The notes below the pieces were generated by a model. The model saw nothing but the letters and a program-made list of their open reading frames with translations, searched no databases and was not told the DNA's origin. Position numbers and translations under genes: made by a program. Of a DNA stretch of 64,000 nt, positions 1 to 12,050 are shown piece by piece (the first letter of the stretch is position 1; each line of letters starts with the position of its first letter). The stretch comes from Pteria penguin (Eukaryota; Mollusca; Bivalvia; Pterioida; Pteriidae). Location of the stretch: the NCBI GenBank assembly GCA_035048485.1, contig CM068587.1, positions 50,056,496-50,120,495 of the forward strand. Direction: 5' to 3'.

Positions 1-130
1 AAAATTAACAATAGAAAAAGCCAAGAAAGTGGTCACGTTTATCATAAATGCTAGTACGTAGATTGTTGTCAATAATTTAAATGTATATGTCCAAAACAGT
101 CGTTTCCTTATTAGATATATTGCCTTTGTT
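1..130 (-). mobile_element. Diverged fragment of a Penelope-like reverse transcriptase element
   Basis: Reverse-strand sequence around 1-60 reads SIYDKRDHF and aligns at DNA level with 1765-1815 of the better-preserved relic nearby (shared TCACGTTTATCATAAAT). The extent is uncertain and the fragment is cut by the window edge. Confidence 0.4.
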
Positions 131-732
131 AAACTGAAGTTCAAGTGAATTAATGTCACTAATGTATAAATCAAATTCAAGAATCTAAAAATATTTTAAA
201 TAGTGGCATTCCCCTCCCCCTACTTGGCTAGTACAAGAAATTAGAAAGTAGTCAACTATATATCTTAATAGGTCTTCTAACAGTCGAATTGTCATAACTT
301 AGGTAACAAATACACCACACAGAATGTACTTCTAGGATCATTCTAGGCATTAATATTTACGATAATAAATCTTCAGTGAAATTTTGGGACTTGCAGGGAT
401 ATTACCGGTATGCTACCAATTTTGGTACACAGGTATTTATCTCCTCTAATTGGATGCCTAATATTATTGATATTGATAAATATTTACATTCTTTCATAGA
501 TATATGTATATAATTTTCATACTTTGAGTATTTGTTTTTTTTATAAAGAGGCGCCAATATTTCACTTTCAACTCATCAAAAACTGAAAACAACACCGTAT
601 TCAGAAAGTTTATTCTGTTTTCTTTCTGGTATATGTCTTTTAAATTCCCGATTACAAAGGAAAGAAATAAAACGGGGTATGAATTTTGTGTAAATGTTGA
701 ATTTGGTCCCAGGATTTTAAGCTATTGTGCAG
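131..732. other. AT-rich noncoding stretch
   Basis: No exon, repeat copy or RNA gene recognised. It would lie in an intron of RDH-A if that gene continues leftwards. Confidence 0.4.
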
Positions 733-2734
733 GGTCGGCGCCATATACTGAGAATATATTTAAGTCAAAAATTTCATTTTAAATCAATCCATTATTAAAC
801 GTTCAAATAAATTTTAATGCAGAATGTTTTAATTTTATTTATCAGTAGAATAAAACTCAAAAAAGAAAAAAGAGGAGTTACTGGTTCAGTTATGTGGCAG
901 AAGTCACCATGGAGCTTAGGACGGTCGTTTAATTTGACAAAAGCCAAACAAATGGTGTGGTTAACCGGTTTACGGGCCCACCTTCCCACTCACCGTAACA
1001 GCAGAACAATCAAAGGACGTACATTTAAAAATTAAATAATCCTCCATGTAAAGAACAAGGGTCAACAGGTATCGCATATTGAGAGGTCATAAAAATATAA
1101 ACACGTAAGGTATTGTAAAACACATAATGATATAAAAATATATGCGACGTCAACATGATAAACCGTGCTCTGCCAGTCTGAATGCGAGCTAAGACCCTAG
1201 ATCTGTAGAAGTCCCGACTAACAGTCAGAGGGGACGAGGTTCAGGACCATGTCTCCTCTGAAAGAGGTTTGGACAAGGCCGTCATATAGTCCCCAACGCC
1301 CTGTTAGTCAGCGTGCAACGTTCAAGTAAAAGTCTGCATAAGGCTGTAGAGGGGCCAAATACAAGACCTATAGTCTTTTTGATGATCTCAATATCATATT
1401 GTCTATTTAGAAGACGTTTGACTATTTTATTACATGATAAAATAACGTTATCGGAGCCTTTTACTTTCGTTAGTTTATATACGAGATCACCGTAAAAATT
1501 AGGATGGGAAATTCCATTGGATACATACTGTTGAAAAGAAATATTTCCAAATTTAGATAGAAGTTCTGAATAAGATCTGAAGAATTTGTCGAATGTTTTT
1601 CTTAGCTTGTGATATCTGTAACCCTGAGTTAAAAGTTAAGTAGTAATTTGTAAATTTCGTTTATGAAAGTCCAAAACATCGGTGCAGCCTCTGACAAATC
1701 GAACTAATTGAGATATATAGATACCATATGATGGGAGTCGACGGACATTGCCATCCAAGTAAGGGAAATTTACAATAGGAAATCCAAAATCCTCACGTTT
1801 ATCATAAATATTATTATATATTAGGTGGTTGATAATTTTGATGTTTAAATCTAAGGTGTAGATTTATCTCAAGTATTAGCTTTATTCAATGTGAGCTCTG
1901 GTGAATATATTTCTGATATAAATTGTTTGAAATCAGGGTTGTCGATAACCAAAATGTCATCTAGATATCTGCAAGTATTATTAAATTTGTCAATGAGGTC
2001 AAAACGTTTTGATTATTGAACAGAAACCATAAAATCCCTCTCATAACAATAAAGAAATAAATCTGCTATCAGAGGCGCGTAGTTAGTACCCATAGGAATC
2101 CCAAATATTTGTTGATATATCTTGCCATCAAACCGCACAAAAATATTATTCATGAGAAAATCTAGTGCTTTACATAATTCCTTGCAAGTCCAGTATTTAT
2201 ATGAAGTATATTGTTTGTTGGAAAAGAATCCGGAGTTATTGGAAGTACATATGTACGTTTTAGATTCTCTGTGAAAACAGAGACAGCAATTTGCTTTTAA
2301 TCAAATCATGAGGCAGAGATGTATAAAGTGTAGAAAAATCAAATGTAGAAATTTGAGTCGCTTAGCGAAAGAAGGTTGTCTATAACTTTATGAGAATTTT
2401 TAATCGACCAAAAGTAATTGATGTTACTATTATGAAATGCGAAATCACAATATTTGATAATATGATCTTTTATAGCAGTTATAGCAGACGTAATATGATT
2501 CAATAGTACCGTAGTAGAGCAGTGGCTAGAATTAGATATGAAACGTGATTTATATGGACTTTTATGTAGTTTTGGGAGCCAATATATGGTTGGTAGATCA
2601 GATTTATCAGTTTTAATTTTGAAGTCGGACATGGTCCGAATAAATAAAATCCCAATCCCAATTATTAATTCATTGATGAATAGAAGAATATGAATTTTTG
2701 ACTTAAGTATATTCTCAGTTTATGGCGCCGGACC
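733..2734. mobile_element. CWG-type MITE copy 1, split by a Penelope-like insertion
   Basis: The ends GGTCGGCGCCATA (733) and TATGGCGCCGGACC (2734) are the terminal inverted repeats of the 219-bp MITE also present at 30442 and 35423. The element is flanked by CAG on both sides (730-732, 2735-2737), a 3-bp target duplication. Its two halves (733 to ~857, ~2641 to 2734) are separated by about 1.78 kb of retroelement. Confidence 0.85.
858..2640 (-). pseudogene. Penelope-like reverse transcriptase relic (5'-truncated, many stops)
   Basis: Read on the minus strand, fragments in order are: WLPKLHKSPYKSRFIS (from ~2580), FDFSTLYTSLPHDLIK (~2340), FGIPMGTNYAPLIADLFLY (~2100), RYLDDILVIDN (~1960, YxDD active site), YDKREDFGFPIVNFPYL (~1800), then a long C-terminal part to ~1270. 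These match a widespread animal RT type with LPKLHK, GxPMGTN and YxDD blocks, which I assign to Penelope-like retroelements with moderate certainty. Internal stops and frameshifts mean it is dead. A second copy of its 3' part lies at 40595-41274. Confidence 0.65.
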
Positions 2735-2863
2735 CAGATTTTTGTGCAGATGCCACAGTATTTCTGGGCGATATCCACCACAATAATACAATTTCTGGGC
2801 GATATCCACCACACTGTATACTGTATGCGATATTTAAATCGAGTTATTTACCATGCTACCCAC

Positions 2864-5800
2864 CTCTGTTGGCTAGGTCCTTTGCGGTCTCTTTACCAAG
2901 ACCGGTATTGGCTCCAGTAATGATCACTGTTTTACCGTCTAGTCTAACTTGACTCTTACACACTCCACCAGCAAAGTACTGCTTTAATAATACAGTTCCA
3001 ACACCTGTTATTAGAATGATTAACATTAATGAAATTAATCATGTATATAATACAGTCTTTTCTTCATTCAACAAGATTGTGTTAAATAATACATTACTTG
3101 AAGGCGTTTCTTACATATCTTGTTTACATACACCAATGTAAAATACGAAAGTAACTGGTGTCACATGACTATGGCACTAACAACAATGTACCACAGTGGA
3201 CATTCACGGACCCCTGAAATTCAGGGGTGAGACCAGGTGCCCGGGAGGAGTGAGCGTCTCCTGTTTGGCTAGCCACACCCGCCGTGAATGCCCTTACATA
3301 CAGACGAAAGAAATATAATTCAGCACTGTGTAGAATGTCAGCCACATAACATCAGGAAAAATGGTATAATAACACTTACGTCAAACCCAAATTTAAAGGG
3401 CTACCATTTTCATTTATAAAGCCTTATTGAGAACATTTCTACCACTTACTTCGTGATTTACGATACTGCAAAGGTCTTTTTTTATCTTAGAGAACATATT
3501 TAAGGACATTTCACTCTTGTAAAGACATCTCCTATCATGTCATGACTATCATTTCCCGTCTGAAAAGGCAATCCTCAGACATTTTAATTGATTTCTGTCT
3601 GATAAAGGCCATAATTAAGAAATTTATATCATTTTTGAGTTATGAGTGTGAGTTTAACGACATTTCATATACTTATGAATGACGTCAGTTATTTAAATAA
3701 TCGGGTTTAATCGGCATCGTAACTGCAGAACAATCGAAATTTTTGTAGTGTTTTCTGTGTAATTTTTATGTTATCATGTTTTATGTGCATGTCCCAGGTG
3801 ATTTTTGCCATACATTCTGGTCAGATGAATTCTATCTCCTTTTCTCTAATTGGCTACACTAAAAGGCACTGAATCGGAAAATGCACTGACATACCTAACT
3901 TTTTCCCTAGTTAGTCTACACTTACAGACACCCCTACTTCTTCTTGTCTCGTAAGACCTCTTACGAGCATTACTGCAGTGCAATCCAGGTATTTCATAAT
4001 ATTACACAAAACACATTAGGGCTAACACAGATGTAAATTTAGAAACACACAGATATAGCCTAAACGAAAATGTGAAGAAGTCTGAAGTAATGGAATGGAA
4101 TGGTAAGTTCACGTACTGATATCTTCATTTATGACTTTGTCAGCTAAGGTTCATTTTGCGCTTCAAAAACACTTAAGTTAGCACGATATCCTTCACATGT
4201 ACAAAACATCCAGTTGCCATTATAGCTTATAAGTTTGAGTGGTACCTATGTGCAGGCGTTTTAATTTTGTAATTTGAAATGAAATAAAATATGGCCGAAT
4301 ATATCGATGGTCACGTCACTCCGGCTCCTACAAAAAACAATATAATGATCACTATGGGAGAAATTGTAGCAGTAATGTGTGCTTCACTGATAGTGACGTA
4401 AATCTGTCCACTGGATATAGTATTGCTGAATCTCTTAACTGTGTGTATGCAAAGCAAAATGAAGATTTTGTTTCATTGTTTCCCTCAACCGTGAGTAGAT
4501 CTCTTAGTTTGTCTAACATAGACGCCATTGCTAACGACTCCATTCCTTAATTACCACAAAGTACCCAGAGGCTTCAAGATTGTAGCTTTGTACTTCAGCA
4601 AAATGACATCTCTAAACTAGACTATGAACTTATAAATTTGCCGCAAGACCTGTATGTCCAGAAACTTTTGCAAATAACCAGACTTAATGCACAATTTATG
4701 CAGTGGTACAGGAACACGCTATGCACCAGGGCTAAGGCACTAAAGAACTAGATGCAATCTAACTACACGTAAAAGCATTAAAACAAGCAATAGTACAGAG
4801 AAATTTGCCAAAGACCGCTACTTGTTACAAGCCTTTATTAACGGCGAGAGAGGCAATATTGAAGAAATTTTCGGTAAGTCAAAAAGCAAATCCGTCACCG
4901 ATCCCCCCAACCCGAAAACGTCAACACTTGAAATTCGTACTTCTATTCAAGTTTGCTAAAGCGAGTGCCTGACCTCGAATCGGTCAAAGCCAGTAATGAG
5001 AAAACTATCAAGATTCTGAATGTGGAAATTCTTAACTTACAAAGTGAAATAAAACATATGAAAGTCGAGTTTGACAGACTCAAATCAGAGTTGTATTCGA
5101 AAGCTACAAAGTGGGACGCCTTCCAGAAGCTGGCAGCCTCTCATCTTAATTGTTTAGAAGGGCTTGATTATAATGTGTACGAGGCATGTAACTCTCAGAT
5201 TAATGCCGAAATTAAACGCCTTTCTAAAGTGACGGCTGACCTACAGAAACAAATGTCTGACTTCAAAAATCAGTTGTTTCCCCAGAGCCATGTAGGTCTG
5301 TCAGTAAATTCATCATGCATGAAGTCAACCACCCAGTAATACACTGACCAGTGATCTGTGTTCAGCAGAGCAACCAATCCAAAAACGTCAAACGAAGTCA
5401 TCGGAAACTAAATCCAATAATGTTGTACCAAAACCCGACACTTTTGTTGACGTTACATACAAAAGAAACGTACGTTTCTATCTATCTGGAATTGGTTCTG
5501 AATCTACTAGCGAGGGAATTCTTCAATACTTGGAAAGAAAAGGTGTTCGTGTATCGGATTCTGTAAAAACCCAGATCACCCAGTCGTGGTCTTTCTGCTA
5601 CAATAAATGTGGACCCAGAAGATGCTAGAATCATCGAGTCGTATTCCTAGCTAAACAAAGTACAGTGCGGTCGTTGGTAAAGTGTGCGTGAATGGGGTGA
5701 TATATGTGCACGACGTGACAGAGAAAGGGACGAAAACCAGCATGATCGTTTGGATGACGAAGCCGATGATTGTTACTAAGCTACTGAACGTTACTGTACA

Positions 5801-8800
5801 TTGCTCATTGTTACGGACCACTACCTATTTCATCATGAGTTATTTCAGTACTATTGTACTAATTATTAACATGTCTTTTCTTTCAATAATGACATGGAAT
5901 GTAAGGGGAATCGTGTCATCATCCCTGTCTTCAGTAGCAATGTTTGATACATACAAATATGATATTGCTATGATCACAGAACACAAACCTACTCATACAT
6001 GAACTCCCTTCACAATGACTATTTTAGTTTCACTTGTATAGACCCTGTTCTAGACCCCCAACAAACTGTTCCTAGATTTTGTGGGAAAGGAGGTGTTTCC
6101 ATTATATGTAGAAAAACTTTGCAATATTCAATTACTGATATTTCTTGTTTCAATTCCACGCGAATTTGTGGTGTTAAGATACAAGTTTCTAAGGATGATT
6201 TACCTGTATTCTTATTTGGTGTTTATCTACCTGCTGAAAGTAATGTTGATACATACCTTGATGAAATTCATATGCTAGAAAGTTTAGGCTAACATTACTT
6301 TAAGCTTGGTAATGTCATCATTGCTGGCGACTTTAATAGTAGTTGTCTATAAAATGACATTCCCAAAACTAACGCAAGAAAATAAAAAAAAAAAATTACC
6401 AACTTTTTAAACAGTTGTAACTTATGTATACCTGGCACAAGTTTTGAGATAAAAGGGTCTGAATATAGCTTCCTGACAAATCAATCCAAGTTAGACTATA
6501 TTGTATTTAACATGTCACTATTAAACAATATACAAGAGTACAATGTCCTTAAAGAGGTCATTATCTCTTACACTTCTGATCATGTACCTATTGCCATATC
6601 AATCATCATTAATAGTAAATTCCAGCAACTATCCGAACGCTGTACAAGACTCCAAGCATGGCATAAAGCGTCTCCAGCATGGCATAAAGCGTCTCTAGAT
6701 GTTCTAAACCTATACAGTACCCTCTTAACAGCTAGACTTTCCACCCTAAAGAGATACAAGCTATCTTCAATTTACAACATCACATTTTATGTCGACACAT
6801 AGGCATTAACCGTAAAAGATTGTGCTAGAGACGCCAGAAATCTTTAAAACGGTTTCAACCCAAAAACTCGTCCGGATTGGACCCCTGAAGTCAAACAGGC
6901 TCATAAACTAGAACGCGAAAAACGCAGAGCATGGATTAACAAAGGACGCGCACGCGGAATGCATAACTTGTCATACTCACCAACACCATTCACTTGGGTG
7001 ATGAAAACTATCTTCAGAAAGCTTACGAAGGCATTGATAGTGCCGCGGAATGCGATATACGCTTATTTTGGAAACTCATTAAAACTTCATCTGATTCCTC
7101 ATTTCAGCATTATACTTTATGACGTCATGTGCATTTTAACTGGCGTATATTAGTATATACACACATAAACTACACGGTATATTTGTACATGTGTATGTGC
7201 ATGTACATTTACACGAATCTTGGTATATATGTCTGTAACTATGTGTTGTTTCTTTCCTTTTCCTTTTATACAATGTACTCTTTGAATGATGTTTAAATCC
7301 ATACTGTTTGTAAATATGTTTATGTATATGTCATAATATATACTAATCTCTGACAAAGAGAAAATAAAGAATGAATGAATGAATGAATAAGTGTGAGTTT
7401 AACAACAATTTTGATACTTATGAAGGAATTATACTAGATTAAGCCGCATGTAAGTCTTATTGGCCCTCACTATAATAAGTAGTCGGAGTCGGATTCGAGA
7501 AATGTCGGATTCGAAACACATAATTACAGATTTCTTCCTTATTATTGTTTTGTTCGTAATGAAACTTTCTGAAAACATTATTAGTGTCGCATTTTATTTG
7601 ATTCAAAGAAATATTGTACCACTGTGTGGTTAATTCGATAATACAGAGCATTTTGTATATGCTGCCACGCTAAAATTAGTAGTCGGATTTGAAGGCGGAT
7701 TCGAGAGTTCTAGTTGGAATATGACGTAGCATTATTTCCTAGATGAAAGTATTGAATTAAGAATATAAACGGGCTGAGTCGGATACGAGTAAACACCTTT
7801 TGTGGGGATGGTGTAAAATAACCTAGTTACTTGACAGAAATAAAGATGTTTTATCATTTCGTAGATATCAAAAGTAAGATTCAAGAATTTATTGAAACGA
7901 TTTTCACATATATAAATATAAACGACAATAGCAAAAAATGACACAATCTACAGAATTTGAAAGTTGTTGATGAACAGGTAAAATCAATTTTTGATTGAAT
8001 TGATGACGCATATTTCATTGATTGAGTAATTAATGAAATATCGTGCTAGATAAAGTATTTATTTATTACAATAATTAGAGAAGAAAGAAAGAACACCAAA
8101 TGTATATTCGTGTCTGACTCCATTCGTTTATATTCGAACTCCGACATTACAAGTGTTCTAGATCGAGATTCGTCAATAAGTTCTTGTTGCATATCCAATA
8201 TTTTACTTGCTTTATGGCATTTGTCATTGTTTTTGTTTACATATATATTCATATGTAACTGCATGTGCTATATTTCCGACATAAACTCATTTATTTAATA
8301 TTTTAATAGATAATCTCGTACTCCAAATCCGACTACTAATTTTAGTGTGGTAGAGCATTTACTCGTATCCGACTTAGCCCGTTTCTATCCGAACTCCGAC
8401 ATTCCAAACGCTCTAGACCTAATGTAAGGATTTAAATAAACATTTATATGCATATTTTCCGAATGCGTATCACATTTCTTTGGAAGTTTTACTATAAATC
8501 TAAGTTACAAACATTAATTCAATACATTCATCTAAGAAATAATGCTAGATGCTTCATATTCCAGCTAGACCTCTCAAAGAGAAATATTACAAAATTTAAA
8601 CCTAACAGATATGTGGACTGTAAAACATAATGACTTAAATGGGTACACATGGTGTGATTCTAACAATATACCTTCTAGTAGAATAGATTATATATTTTTG
8701 AGTAAAATATTTGTTTTTGAAGTTGATATAATTTTATTACGAAGAGTTCCTGGTACACACTCTGATGGAACAAGATTAACTGATCATAGGGTATTAAAAT

Positions 8801-11800
8801 TACAACTCAAAACTGAAGATATGCAAAGGGCCGGGATATTGGAAGCTAAATACCTCATATATTAAAGATGATGATTTCAAAACAGGAATAATTTCTATAG
8901 GTGATAATATTGAATCGGAGCAATTTACGGATGATAGGAATAAATGGGAAATATTCAAACAAAGGGTAAAACATTTCTCAATGAATTATTCAAAACTGAG
9001 AAGACAAAATGTTCGAGTATTAATGGAACAAGTACAAAATGAACTATCTAAAATTGAAAACGCTCCATCTGTATATTTTGATCTTATGAAGAAGAGAGAA
9101 TTAGAAAATAAAATAAATAATATACATGATGAATATTCAAAGGGTGCACAAATCAGACCTCGTGCAAAATGGATACAAGATGGAGAGAAAAACTCTAAGT
9201 ACTTCCTAAGTCTTGAAAATAAACACCAGACAGAGAACATTATTCGCAAGTTTAAAAATGAAAATGGCCTGTTTAAATCCCAAGATGGTATCTTAAAAGA
9301 GTTAAGTGTGTATTATGAGAACCTATACAAATCTAAAGAAATAAATGATAATAACATAGATGAATATCTAGCATTGATTGAAACACCAGAATTAAGCAAT
9401 GTAGATAAAGAAATGTGTGATTCTTTCCCTACAATAGAAGAATGCGAAATCGCTGTTAAAATGATGAAAGATAATAAATCCTACCTAGCAAATTCTATAA
9501 AACTTTTTGGCAGTATATAAAAAATCTTTTTTATAACAATCTTACAGAAATTTTTGAAAGACAAGAAATGAGTCACTCACAGAAGCTTTCTATCATTTCG
9601 CTTATCTTTAAAAGTGGAGATAGAGATATATTTTGGGAAATTACAGACCTCTTAGTCTTACAAATATAGATTACAAAATCATAGCTCGTAGATTAAAAAC
9701 CATTTCAAATAAAGTTGTTGGATTTGAACAAACAGCTTACATCAAAGGCAGATATATTGGCACAAATGCTCGGACAATTCTAGATGTTTTCTAGTTTTGT
9801 GAAAATATGAATGAAGAAGGGTTATTGTTATTTCTTGATTTTGAAAAGGCGTTTGATTCAGTAGAGTGGAACTTCTTATTTAAAACTCTTGAAAAATTTT
9901 AATTTTGGCGATAAGTTTATCAAATGGATTAAAATATTGTATAATGAACCTATCTTTATGTTGAAAAATAATGGTTGGATTTCCAGGAAATGTAAAATGA
10001 GCAGAGGAATAAGACAAAGGTGTCCGATATCTGCGATTCTATTTTTATTTGTAGCAAAAATTCTTGCGATTAATATTCGAAAAAATGAAAATATAATTGG
10101 TATTAGCCCTTATCACATGAGAACTAGTATTAAAAATGTTCATCATGCAGATGATTTAACAGTAGCTATGAAAAATATTGCATCTTTAAAATCAACTTTG
10201 GATACTGTCAATAATTTTTGTAAACATGCAGGTTCTAAAATTAATATATCTAAAACGGAATGTATTTTACTAGGTTCTCTTAAAAATAAATATGAAAGAA
10301 TACATGGTATTAATGTAGCACAGAAAGCTGTAAAATGTTTGGGTATCTAAATAGGACATGATAAAGAAGAATGTTATAATAGAAATTGGATGAAATTTTA
10401 TCATAATATGGAAAAATTATTTGAATCGTGGAAAAGAAGGAAACTTACTATTTTTGGAAAAACATGTGTTATAAACACTTTAGCGATATCTAAATTAATT
10501 CATGTGGCATCTATTCTATCTTTACCGGATGAAAGTTTCATAAAAAATATTCAAAAACTGATATTTTCCTATATATGGAAATCAAACGAAAGAATAAAGA
10601 GAAAAACTTTAATTGGGCAAATTAGAGATGGTGGAATAGGATTAATTGATATTGAATCAAAATTATACTCATTGAAAATTTCATGGATACCAAAACTTAT
10701 ACAATCCAAAGGTAATATGAAAGATTATATAGACAGTTTATGTAAAAGTATAAACGTTGATATAAACGACATACTGAAAACAAGTGAACAAAGTTTAGAA
10801 AATTTTCTCATAAATGCGAAAATGCCCCGATTTTATAAAGAAGTGTTTTGGTGTTTTAATCAAATTAAAGAACAGAAAGATTTTAAATCTATAAATGAAG
10901 GTGAGCTCTTACAGTAACCAATTTGGAACAAAGTATTATTTAAAAGTAAAAATAAAAGTCTTTATTATATAAAAATTGGATTGATAGCAATATTATGTAT
11001 GTGAAAGATCTTTTATACGACGACGGATCTTTCAAAGAGATACATAGTTTCAATGAAACTCTAAAGAATAAAACTAACTGGTTATTGAAATTCAATTTAA
11101 AAAACGCACCATATATAAATATCAAAAATACGAAATTATTTCCATTTGTTACAGGATTTTCTACACTAGAAGATAAAACATGTAAATTCTTTTACACCAA
11201 CTTTATTGCTAAAAAGTTTCAAAAACCAGCTTATCAATATATATTGGCCAGAGAAATTGGTGTTGAGGTGAAAAAGAACAACGAAAAAATATATATACAT
11301 AAGATTATCAATATAACTGACAAAAGAATAGCAGAGTTTAACTATAACCTTTTAAACAATTTACTGCATAATAATTATATGCTTAGCAAATGGAAGCCGA
11401 ACATTGCGGCAAAATGTTTAACATGTATTGATGAAATAGAAAATACCAAACATCTTATTTTTGATTGTGAAAATGTAAAAATGATTTGGTATATTTTAGA
11501 TACTTCGCTTGATTTTGATGTTAAATGGAAACATATTGTTGTTGGTTTCTACCTTGAAGATAACGATAAAACAAGATCATATAATTATATAATATCTGTC
11601 GTTGCCTGCAAAATTTATAAATATAAAATGTATTGCAGAATAGAAAAAAAATGTCTGAATATGAGGAAAATATACGAAAAAACATAAAAAGATCTTTAAT
11701 GTTGGAAATGAAAGTATTAAAAGCAATAACACCTAATGTAATTAACCGTTGCTTTAGTACTTTTATTGACCTATTATAATTTTCTTGTGTATTGTACTAT

Positions 11801-12011
11801 AACTATGCTATAATTTTGTGTAACGAATGCTACTTTTTATTAATGCTACTCTTTATTATATCTATAATATCAATATACATGTCATGACTATTCACTTAGC
11901 CCAGGGTGAAATAGTCTTGTTTCTTTATTTCTTTATTTGTCTGATTGACTATTCGTTTCGTATCTCTGTATAGTAATACTTTGTACTGACAATTATATCA
12001 ATAAATAGAAA

Positions 12012-12050
<39 letters not shown>

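Larger units (their letters stand above)
3680..7389 (+). mobile_element. Degenerate CR1-like LINE with internal RT loss and 35-bp target duplication
   Basis: A 35-bp sequence at 3645-3679 (AGTGTGAGTTTAAC...ACTTATGAA) recurs at 7390-7424 with about 80-85% identity and brackets the element. The 3' end is a (GAAT)n-type tail, AATAAAGAATGAATGAATGA. Inside are ORF1-like coiled-coil and endonuclease relics. The segment following the endonuclease linker (WKLIK at ~7075) runs into 3' UTR without a reverse transcriptase domain. Stops throughout and diverged target repeats indicate an old insertion. Confidence 0.75.

Noticed and set aside
2864..3004. RDH-A exon 2 as a lone processed pseudogene fragment
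   Set aside because: It has intact acceptor and donor sites, intronic flanking homology to RDH-B, and a matching exon 1 at 13563-13614.
7150..8298. Several 60-72-codon frames
   Set aside because: They lie in a LINE 3' UTR and the palindromic TIR element; the same frames recur at 12336-12899 only because the DNA is duplicated.
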